A stretch of 64,000 nt of DNA from the NCBI GenBank assembly GCA_964035545.1, contig OZ037765.1:25866504-25930503 (forward strand), in the 5' to 3' direction. The DNA is from Bugula neritina (lineage: Eukaryota > Bryozoa > Gymnolaemata > Cheilostomatida > Bugulidae). This document shows, one piece after another, positions 1 to 9,032 of the stretch. The translations under genes were made by a program, and so were the position numbers. Positions within the stretch are counted from its first letter, which is position 1. The number at the start of each line of letters is the position of its first letter. The notes beneath the pieces are model-generated. The model was not told where the DNA came from, made no database searches, and saw only the letters and a program-made list of their open reading frames with translations.

Positions 1-186
1 GTGAAAAAGTTACAAAAAATTGTACAGTATGATTAGTGAATATTGAACAGCTTTTGCATCATTTATCAACTTCAACAGTTGTAATGATAAAAAAAAATAT
101 TTAAAGAAATTAGTGTAATAAACCAGTTTTTATAAACATTTTTACATCAAATAGCCACCCCTATAGTAATGCAGACTAAACAGAAC

Positions 187-393
187 TCACTGATGACAAC
201 AAGGTTGATAACAACTAGGAGAATTAGTATGTGGGAAATAGGTCTCCAAGAAGGCAGTTAACACATTATGATGTTCTTCTATCAAGCAACACGAATTCAT
301 TAAACCCTTCACTATGAGATTCTTCAACAGTCCTTCCTCCTGTAATTTTCACCACACTATTCTTCAGAATATCTACTTATAATTATCTATGGT

Positions 394-463
<70 letters not shown>

Positions 464-3400
464 AAATGAGTGTTTATAAAACGTTACTAGAGTGCTCTAT
501 AGAAATAAATCTAGAGCATAAACATTAGAAGAAATGAAATGAGATTTGATTAATATAATGGCATTTATTACTAGTAGTTTCGTACACAAAAATGATGTGC
601 ACTCGTCAGATAAATTTGCCACTGTGATTGCTTACAACTATAAATAATGTAATATGTAAATATACACAGAATAAAGCTGGAAGATCAAATATAACAAAGA
701 GGTAGCATTGGAAGTAATTGGCTATGTTACAGCATTCTTGAGTAGAAATTTACTACTATGTCTGCATATAGAAAAAAAGTCATTGCGCTTATTGAGAGAA
801 GACAACTGTGGCTTATAAAGAATGAAATATTTTTCCCATAAGCACAGCTGACAGTTTTTAGTGATGTTATTGTATGGTTGAGCTTTTCTGAGAATTTTCC
901 AGGATATGGTAAAATCCAGACCTTTGTCTTTTAAGGACCAGATGTGTTTGCTCAACTCAGTTTGCAAGCGCTTGGTTGGGTGCCTGAAGGAAGCAAGGTG
1001 GTTGTAGTACCTTGCCTTGAATGCAGTGGAGGAAATTCCTACATATGTTTCGACAGTATCGTTTGATGGGACGGATACTTTGGCCTGGTACACAATGTTT
1101 GGAATGGTGCATTCTCCTGGAAGCGGGCATGTCTCTACGTTTCTACAGTTACAGCCTGCCTGTGATATAGGGGTGGTGTTGCATTTAGTAACACTTTTGT
1201 TGTGGGCAGTGATGGTCTGCTCTAAATTCGGGCAGCAACTGTAGCTGAGTTTGAGTGTGTTTTTATTAAATATTTTGTGCAGTGGGTGTTTGGTGTGGAA
1301 TATATCTTTTATCAGCTTGAGGAATATGGAGCCGATTTTCGTCTTTACATTACGGCTATAAGGTGGGTTGTACCAGATGACTCGTCTTTGCCGTATGGGT
1401 TTGATGCTTGTGTTGGTGTTGTTAGTGTAGTCTTTGTATTTGAGTTGGTAATTATATCCACTTTAGCCAACGCATCTTGATATTGTGGGATGGCATTGTT
1501 GAAAATAGTTTCATCAGCAGACATGTCACAAAGTCTTCGGTTTATGGATTCTGGTATGTTTTTCAGTATGCTAGGGGGATGGTTAGACTCTTTGTGTACA
1601 TACAGAGGGATGTTATTGGGCTTAGAGTATGGTGTATGATGTTTCTTGGCCAGATCTAGGGTGACATCTAAACAGTCAGTTGTCTTAAAGGATTGCTCTA
1701 TCTTGTCTAATAAATGGCCATTTAGGTCAAACACACATAATATTGTGTTTTTCTAAGCATGCATTGACAAAAAGCATTTGACCAAAGGTAGAAAAAGTTA
1801 GTTGAAGTTGAGGGTGTAGATTGGTAACAGCCAAAACGCCGATTTTGAAATGAGCTGGGAACTGTGACGTAACAGCGCCAGCATTCCTGCTGGTCACATG
1901 ACTATACAAATGAATAACTATAGAAATATGACTGTGAGATGTGATCTTTCAGCTCGTAATTTGTATATTTATAGAAGTGCAAATGTGAATTATCTCAATC
2001 TATAGTTTTTTGACATGTTAAATAACATGTATGTGATAACATTAGGCCATATTTTGCTTGTAAGCATAGAAAAAAGCATTGCAAAAACATGCATTCTTTA
2101 GGATGAATGCCTGCGAGCGATCTAAACTAGGTCAGATTGTGCAATATTACGGGCGCACCAAAGCTGACCTATATAGCGCACTGTAACTGCTTGAGCGTTA
2201 TTGGTTGATGTTGCGCTCAGCAACCTTGAATACTAGCGTTATAGTTAGCACGTGCAGCATAGTTACTGGCGTTCACACGTCACGTATTAGGCTATTCTTT
2301 TTCATGGCTGAAAATTTTACCTCCCTCAAAATTGGAATTTTGAAAAGCTGTTTTCTAGGCATATATCCCTTTGCAAAGTCACAATTGTTTGCATACACAT
2401 TAGATTATAGTTCATAATTATAATGTGATTGTAATAAACTAAAATAGAGCAATCCTTTAATATTAACATATATACTGTAACTGTAGAAACGTAGAGACAT
2501 GCCTGCTTCCAGGAGAATGCACCATCCCAAACATTGTGTACCAGGCCAAAGTACCCGTCCCATCAAACGATACTGTCGAAACATATGTGACCAGTCGCGA
2601 CAAAACCGGGGATGTGGCGGCGTTTATAAAGTGTAGTAAATGAAGGTTTAATTTGGAAATACTTAAATTTGAAATTAATTTCCAATTTTTAGATTTTGAA
2701 CTTTTCTAATACAAAAAAATCCAAGGATTTCAAAAATCATACTTTCGTAGGCATTTGATGATTCCTTCAGCTCTAAAATTGCATTTAAAGTTGGTAACTA
2801 AGGCTTTCAATTTTTTAAATGATGAAAAAATTGCGAAGTTATCAATTAAAGAAAGAAGACAATTTTAGTTATTTTTATAGCGTGAGATCTTGCAAATTGT
2901 CTTTTTATCAAATAAATTTAGCTTACACCTCTTTCTTCGTATTGTCAGAAGCATCGTATTTAAGATCAAAGGCTAGTTTTAGTTTTTCATCGGGTTCCAT
3001 CCGAAGTTAGCTTTTAAGTTACTGAGCTGTTTTGCCCTTTTGGTGATAAATGCTGAACTTAATCTTTATCTTTAGCGTTCAAGCTTGAAAATCACAACAA
3101 TACTGGTAATTATACTCAAAACAATCATTTACGCTGCTAACTTAGAATTGTTGCCAAGATTATTTGTAGTTATCAATTTATTAATATTTATACCATCACT
3201 AGGACTAGGAGTATGTCTTAGAGTTAGTCTATTCTATTCTATTTCTATACTAGTAACTATTTAAATGACTCTCACTATGACTCAAGTTTGAGGTACGGTT
3301 ACTCATAATGATAATCATAATGAATATCATTCATGATTTACTGATACTGGTATTTGGTAGTAAAACCAAATGTAGCTCAATAATATTAATAGTATAAGTA

Positions 3401-6253
3401 ATTAATATATATAAATTCACTATTTGAGTCTGACTCTGAGTTTCGCCTTTGCTCTTAAAACTTGATACTCATACTGATAGCTATAGTATTATATTTATTG
3501 ATTTATTCTATAGTTGATTTTTCAATTTACATTGGACTTGCTCTTAGTAACTTTTAGCCTCTGTCTTAGATTTTGTCAATACGGTTACTGATTACTATTA
3601 CTATTAACATTAGGCATACTAGTCAAACTACCGGTTTCTTTTGTGATTTTTAAATTAGCTCAAAGTTTGATTTAAAATATAATGATAAAATCTTTATCAC
3701 ATTATGCAGGCTTACAGTTACTGTCAAAACTCAATTGATAATTATATTTATATTGATAAAAGCATCACCTATAACCAAATGGAAATGATAAATGTGACTA
3801 AATGTAAATGAGTATAATGATGGAATATTAATGCGAGTTCATGATGATTCTATAATTGACTGACTTAGTTTTTCAGTAAGTTACTTTTAGTATTATTTAG
3901 TAAGTAGTAACACTAACTGAATGCATAAATAGTCTAAACTTTTTAATTTTATTATAAGATGAGCAAAAATTTATTCATATTTTAAAGTAATTTATTGAAT
4001 TCAAATTGATTTTATAGTAAATGTCTTTAATAGATTCAATTGCACTTAGCTAGCTTTTTTACTCAATTAAATGCCTGAGTGGTTAATAGTTATCGAAAGA
4101 CATTGCTTCAAAATTGCCAATTGCAGATATGCTAGATATTCAAGTGTATAATGTGTAATTTTACTGATAATACTATGTTAATATAGAATAATCGGATATT
4201 CTGTACGTTTTAGAAAGTGGACTTGCGAGGGCATTAGAGTGAAGACTTATATCTACACAACTCTACTACCTATCAATCTAATACTTCTAATGTAGACACA
4301 CTGAATTTTGGCTTGCAAGGTTATGGCTTCTGCTTATTTCATTCATAAAAAGGTTTGCAGCCTTTTAATGATGTGCTTGAAAATTATCAAGAATTTTTTT
4401 AATTTAAATTGTTCTGTTTAATTCAATAAATTTAAACGTTGATGAAATGCAGGATCACAATTAACTGCTGCCATAATAGTACCACAAGAGTGTTTAGCCA
4501 ACTAAATTTTTATAATATAACTGGGTATAATTTCTAATCAAGCTACGGTTTCCTTTTTTTATCTAAAAAAAGTCAACATTGTACTTCCAGCTTTGGAATA
4601 GACAATAAGTGGGTAGATTGGCAGGATGGATGTCAAGTAGCAGCATCTATAATTGCTAGAAAATCAGCTGATGATAGTGATGAAGCTTTTGCCACATACA
4701 TGATGTTATGTGTCCATACTCCGTAAACTCATATTATGAAGACCAAGGAAGTAGAAAGATGAAAAGTGCCTTTTTTGCAAAAACCATAGAAGCGACCTTA
4801 TTTTCTTTTCTTGATAAGAGTTAATTCAAGCATAATAGTTGTATCGAGGCTGGATTTTTTACTGCATTTAATTGGTTTTTTAAAATAATGTATTTGATGT
4901 TTTAAATGTGAATATTAATGCCTAATAAAACTCAAAAGTTCTGTTAGCTGATTTTATGTTTATATTTTCAACATCTCAGCCAAATCAATTGCTAAATTTA
5001 GTTGCCGTTAGAGATTATAAAGATATTTATGAATAAATCTCGCATGATCTCATAATAGTAAAATAATTTTCTCATAAGTGTTCTACTCATTAAGCAAAAA
5101 TTATGAAACAGCACAGCTCAATAGCTGCAGTTTGATATATTACATAATATATTAGAGGAAAGGGAGATATTCAATGTATAAGAGGAAGCAGCTGCCATTT
5201 TGTTTTATAAGACTTCCTGCTGACTTGGATGCCTAATTTAAATATCTCAACACACAAACTTGCTAAAACATTCTCTTCTTTGCTGGAATTGTTAAACCTT
5301 TCAACCATTGAACAAAGTAAAAAGCGAATTGACAAATAAATTAGACAAAAAGTTTGGCGGCCATATTTGACCTAATTTTATGTTGAGACAGCATGAAATT
5401 TAGTTCAACAGAAAGCCCAAACTTTCACAATTATTTTGATACCAAATTTGTCACTATTCCTATTATACAAAGACCCGTTGCTAAGGCTTGTAAATTGTAA
5501 ACAAACAATTCTCAACTTATTCTAGAGTTGCCAACTTTAAATGCGATTTTCTCGAAACAGTAAGTTAGAAATTCTAAAAACGTTAAAGTTTTTAAATGCT
5601 GATATCTCGAGTTCTATTTATGCTAGAGACTTCAAATAAAGTGCAAAATGTTTGAAAAAGTCAGCTCTATCAATTCATAATAATAACTAAGTTTTCAACA
5701 TTTTATATACATCCCTTGTTTTGTGGTGCCAGGTCACATATGTAGGAATTTCCTCCACTGCATTCAAGGCAAGATACTACAACCACCTTGCTTCCTTCAG
5801 GCACCCAACCAAGCGCTTGCAAACTGAGTTGAGCAAACACATCTGGTCCTTAAAAGACAAAGGTCTGGATTTTACCATATCCTGGAAAATTCTCAGAAAA
5901 GCTCAACCATACAATAACATCACTAAAAACTGTCAGCTGTGCTTATGGGAAAAATATTTCATTCTTTATAAGCCACAGTTGTCTTCTCTCAATAAGCGCA
6001 ATGACTTTTTATCTATATGCAGACATAGTAGTAAATTTCTACTCAAGAATGCTGTAACATAGCCAATTACTTCCAATGCTACCTCTTTTTTATATTTGAT
6101 CTTCTAGCTTTATTCTGTGTATATTTACATATTACATTATTTATAGTTGTAAGCAATCACAGTGGCAAATTTATCTGACGAGTGCACATCGTTTTTGTGT
6201 ACGTAACTACTAGTAATAAATGCCATTATATTAATCAAATCTCATTTCATTTC

Positions 6254-6302
<49 letters not shown>

Positions 6303-6994
6303 CTAATATAACAAACCTGAGCTTAAAGATAAAAAGAAAATATGCTGCATAACTACAATTCACGCATTTGAGATTTTATAAATGACAACATTAAAAATTA
6401 TTATGCCTACAATTGTACACAAGCTGTGGTTTGAGATAGACAAAAAACTTGCGTTTATGTTCAGACAAAAAACTTGCGTTTATGTTCAGACAAAAGCCTT
6501 CATAATATTTTACATAAAATGTTATTAACTAATATTAGTCTTGTATAAAAAGTATAATGATAATAAGCAGTACAATATAATAAAAGAGCTCACCAATTCT
6601 GTACCAACTAATCTATAAAACCATTGAAGATTTGGTGTATCTATGGCATAGTGTTTCTTTTTATCTAGCAATGTGGCAGTTTCTCCATGACTTGCATCAG
6701 GCTCACAGCTTGTGATTTTCAGATTAGATATGTCAGTGCTGTCGACTTCTAAACTTTTTAGATGCTCATATAGAGGTGATGACTACAAATTTAATAAATA
6801 TCTTTGGACCTAAATAATAGCAATTTTGCAATATAAATATGAATAAAATTATGTAGCGGTATACCTCAAGGATAACTTCTTCATCCATTGCACCAAATAG
6901 TAGTAGTGATACCTTAGCACCGCAGTTATAAACTTCAAGTGAAATTTCTACAAAGGAGTTTTTAACATTCTGTAATGCATTCCAAGATGTTTTT
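187..6994 (-). CDS. 3' end of an unidentified minus-strand gene, three exons
   Basis: Exons read on the minus strand at 6865-6994, 6594-6782 and 187-339. Each is flanked by AG acceptor and GT donor (donors GTATAC and GTGAGC), and phases agree: 6865-6994 ends in phase 0, 6594-6782 is exactly 63 codons, and 187-339 starts in phase 0 and stops with TGA at 187-189. The visible C-terminus is about 156 residues: a part containing SFVEISLEVYNCGAKVSLLL, an acidic middle, and an end rich in Leu and Cys finishing PCCHQ. No known family was recognised. The last intron (340-6593) is filled by the PLE complex, so the exons look like host gene and not transposon. An earlier exon may lie at about 7968-8076 (weak). 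It could instead be two unrelated genes if the long intron is not spliced. Confidence 0.55.
396..460. repeat. (TA)n microsatellite at the 3' end of PLE copy A
   Basis: About 65 bp of pure TA repeats directly outside the 3' end of the minus-strand Penelope-like copy. A similar array borders copy B, and (TA)n flanks the unrelated PLE at 30142-30645 on both sides. Confidence 0.95.
560..620 (-). ncRNA. hammerhead ribozyme in the 3' region of PLE copy A (intact core)
   Basis: On the minus strand: CTGACGA box (plus 603-609), a six-pair stem II GTGCAC/GTGTAC with one G-U pair, GAAA (578-581), a very short stem III, then GTA (569-571) as the NUH cleavage triplet. Stem I closes between GGCA..TTTAT upstream (two extra A residues) and ATAAATGCC downstream. 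This is a type I layout with a tiny stem III, as known for hammerheads in Penelope-like elements. All core positions match, so self-cleavage is plausible but untested. Confidence 0.8.
722..1093 (-). pseudogene. GIY-YIG endonuclease domain of PLE copy A
   Basis: About 123 residues remain open to the PLE stop at 722. Seen: the YVG half of the GIY-YIG motif in VETYVGISS, the RYYNH segment with the conserved Arg, TELSKHIWSLKDKG, and CQLCLWEKYFIL with the catalytic-type Glu. This domain nicks DNA for target-primed insertion in canonical PLEs. The domain itself is intact, but upstream RT sequence is frameshifted and truncated, so no complete protein is possible. It is almost identical to the copy at 5744-6062 and shows the uninterrupted ACATATGT site. 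Confidence 0.88.
1689..2456. mobile_element. TTAA-flanked MITE, copy 1 (768 bp)
   Basis: Begins AGGATTGCTCTAT and ends with its inverse ATAGAGCAATCCT. It is flanked by TTAA at 1685-1688 and 2457-2460, as for piggyBac- or Kolobok-type elements. Removing element plus one TTAA joins the RT codons of PLE copy A (..VNI-KTTDCLDVT..) in frame. It has no coding capacity; open frames in it are shadows. A near-identical 769-bp copy sits at 12342-13110, which points to recent mobility. Confidence 0.88.
2589..5735. mobile_element. 3147-bp non-autonomous DNA transposon with 8-bp target duplication
   Basis: Flanked by ACATATGT at 2581-2588 and 5736-5743; the uninterrupted copy A has this octamer once. The ends are imperfect inverted repeats: GACCAGTCGCGACAAAAC on the left, and on the right (inverted) GACCTGGCACCACAAAAC, with GGGATGT following in both. 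No open frame of meaningful length and no transposase motif was found; the longest is 63 codons at 2819-3010, thought spurious. An 8-bp duplication fits hAT, P or related superfamilies; the termini are not the usual hAT CAGNG, so the class is open. Confidence 0.85.
5744..6062 (+). pseudogene. GIY-YIG endonuclease remnant of PLE copy B
   Basis: Continues the GIY-YIG frame after the 3147-bp insertion: GISSTAFKARYYNH.., TELSKHIWSLKDKG, CQLCLWEKYF, and the same C-terminus and stop as copy A. The first part of the domain (YQAKVPVPSNDTVETYV) lies at 2534-2588. The gene is dead because the frame is split by the insertion and the RT is absent. Confidence 0.85.
6164..6224 (+). ncRNA. hammerhead ribozyme of PLE copy B, core mutated
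   Basis: Same 61-nt motif as at 560-620, in the same place relative to the GIY-YIG stop. CTGACGA, the stem II pairing, the GTA cleavage triplet and stem I are kept, but the invariant GAAA reads GTAA (6203-6206). Core mutations at this position normally abolish hammerhead activity, so this copy is predicted inactive. Confidence 0.75.
6256..6300. repeat. (TA)n microsatellite at the 3' end of PLE copy B
   Basis: Uninterrupted TA repeats of about 45 bp directly after the copy B tail. Confidence 0.93.
6444..6493. repeat. 25-bp direct tandem duplication
   Basis: A 25-bp unit containing AACTTGCGTTTATGTTCAG occurs twice in succession. It lies in the intron of the minus-strand gene and no function is apparent. 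Confidence 0.8.
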
Positions 6995-8690
6995 CTAAAA
7001 ATGTGACTTCAAAATTAGTTACTGGGACATGTTGATACAACAACTGAGGCATTGGTCATACACTACAAATAGGTCTAGCTTATGCATGTAACTGTAAGCC
7101 TCACTGTTTAACTTTCTAGAAGTAGCGAAGGTGGTGGTGGCGACAGCAGTAGCAGTACTAGTAGCTACTGTGAGAATGAGCTGAATTTACTTTTAGCTAC
7201 GTCAATAACAGTGCATTAAAAAAATTGCACAAATGTCAAATCTAGTACTACTAGTAGCCGTAGGCCTACTAGTAGTAGTAGAACCAACTAAAAAGTAAAA
7301 GACTTGCAATAATTTAAATATTAAAAGTCAAAAAAAGGCTCGAGTAACTTGGTCAGTAATATAAACATTATTCATTACTATAATTATAAAATAATCGATT
7401 ACGTAAGACTAAGTATAAGTCATTCAAAAATGAGTAATGAGTAAATGACTAATACTATTTTACTATTTTCATTTTAGTATTTTGCTATTTACAATTTGAA
7501 TTTAGTCAATTAGAGATACTTAGCGAGTTAGTCGCTACCTGTTATACTCATCAGTTATTCTTATAGTTATAGATATTAATATTCGCCTAACTTAAACTTA
7601 GTCTTACCAATACCTAGGCTATTGCATTGGTTAAACTTCAAGATAGTAAATCATTGTCATGATAAGGTGAACTTTTTAAACAATATCATCATGATTATGA
7701 TCTAAAAGTGAATGGCTAAAACTTAAATACTACCACTGGTAAAGTAAAACTAATTCTAAGACACTTTTACTGTCACACAGCAACAGTCTGAGTCCCAGAC
7801 ACTTTGACTTAATCTTACACTTTGACTTAGTCTTACGGTTACTCTTAGTCTTAGTCTTACTCTTGGAGCTAGTTTGAGTTTCAATTAGACAGTATTCATA
7901 AACACTCGCAAATAGACTTTTTAAATTTTCAATTAATTAGTAATACTAACACCATCATTAGATGAATTGTCGCTACGAATATAGGTATTCTTTGTGTTTT
8001 CGAATTGAAGTTGAAAAATTCAGTAAGACCATCAAGTTTGTTTTGGCCTCCACTATTTGAGCAGAGCTGCGAATTGCTAGAAGCAGCACATAGTGGGGCT
8101 CATTGAGTGCAGTGTTTGTATCGACTTTTGTCATTCGAACTCGTAAAATATAATATTATAATAATGTTATTCCGATTGAGTGGTCCGAATTCAAATCGCC
8201 CAACTCAAAACTTCCCAACCTTTACACTCTCTAACCACATACTTTATGCTGCTTGAATCGATCTCTGCTTGTCCCACTAAATGGGAAAAAACTTAGTTAA
8301 TAGTATTACTATATTTTTATTATTTTTCTACAAATAATTTTAGTTTTGTATTTCAAACGATGTAAGTTTTTGTGGAAGATAACAAAATAAAAGTTGTTAT
8401 AAGAAGCCTCGGGCTAGGGGTGACTGAGTGCAGTGAACGCCTGTGAAGTTTGAGCTTTCAACCCCACTTGAAACTACTGCACCCAATTACTTCCCAACTC
8501 GGGGCTGTTTATAGAAAATGTTCAGCACAACACTACAAAGTTACGCGCAATTCTTTAAATGTGCCATAAGCGTGGTCAATAAATAATAATATTATTATAG
8601 TAATAGAGAACGCGAGGATTGAGAAGCCTCCGGCAAGAACCTGCTATGCTGCCCTGACAGGACTGAGCGGACACAAGTGAGGATTGAGGA
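6995..8690. other. AT-rich stretch with weak exon and SINE-like traces
   Basis: Mostly cryptically simple sequence (ACTAGTAGTAG-type and TAGTCTTACTCTTAG-type runs at 7250-7290 and 7790-7880). On the minus strand, 7968-8076 is an open frame of about 36 codons after a CTTCTAG acceptor, a possible earlier exon of the minus-strand gene, but no donor gives the phase needed at 6994 with confidence. At 8400-8530 a segment with GACTGAGTGCAGTGAACGCC and GAGCTTTCAACCCC resembles degraded pol III A and B boxes; related traces are at 8085-8290. Confidence 0.35.
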
Positions 8691-8699
8691 ATGCTAATG

Positions 8700-9000
8700 C
8701 AGTATACTGTTAGTATTAGTATTGCTATAACTATTACATTTTGATTTACTGTATTCGAACTAGTATAAGTATAACTATAACAATAATAATATTAATAATA
8801 ATGTTGAATATTGATAGTATTTGACTATTTCTACTTTTAGTATTAGTATTACTATTAGACTTGGTATTACTAATAGTAATACTAATAGTAATAGTAATAC
8901 TAATAGTAATACTATAAATGTAATTATAACTATAAGACATAAGTATAACTATAAGTTTAAGTCAAACTGTAACTGTAAGAATAACATTAACTATTTTATT
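8700..9000. repeat. cryptically simple TAATAGTAATACTA-type tract
   Basis: About 300 bp of degenerate trinucleotide-like sequence (TAATAG, AACTAT, AGTATT units on both strands). It produces long but meaningless Ile/Thr/Asn/Ser frames on both strands. Confidence 0.8.
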
Positions 9001-9032
9001 TTTTGAAATACTCAATTAACATAATATTTATA

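Larger units (their letters stand above)
461..2473 (-). mobile_element. Penelope-like element copy A (5'-truncated, interrupted by a MITE)
   Basis: Read on the minus strand from 2473, with the MITE at 1689-2456 removed. It encodes the end of a Penelope reverse transcriptase (motifs DCLDVTLDL, YSKPNNIPLYVHKESNHPP, SINRRL), the linker (WYNPPYS, FLKLI) with the Cys-rich CNCRNVETCPLPGEC knuckle, then a GIY-YIG endonuclease. The RT frame is lost near 1380 by a frameshift just before WYNPPYS. A 3' untranslated tail of about 260 bp carries a hammerhead ribozyme and ends at (TA)n. The copy is 5'-truncated and abuts copy B head to head. PLEs are retroelements; this one is non-functional. Confidence 0.9.
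2474..6255 (+). mobile_element. Penelope-like element copy B (5'-truncated, interrupted)
   Basis: Starts at CTGTAACTGTAGAAACG inside the Cys knuckle of the RT/GIY-YIG linker and runs to a 3' end followed by (TA)n at about 6256. A 3147-bp element splits the GIY-YIG codons at VETYV. The downstream piece (5744-6062) gives about 106 GIY-YIG residues ending ..FLLKNAVT, differing from copy A by very few residues. Copies A and B are inverted, sharing their truncated 5' sides at 2473/2474. Such partial inverted PLE arrangements are known for the group. Confidence 0.88.

Noticed and set aside
1017-1659. Plus-strand frames across PLE copy A
   Set aside because: Antisense shadows of the minus-strand RT and GIY-YIG coding sequence.
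2205-2417. 70-codon frame, also present at 12859-13071
   Set aside because: It lies in both copies of a non-coding TTAA MITE; similarity reflects the element, not a conserved protein.
8746-9006. Ser/Thr/Ile/Asn-rich frames on both strands
   Set aside because: Produced by TAATAGTAATACTA-type simple sequence; no start context, splice sites or motifs.
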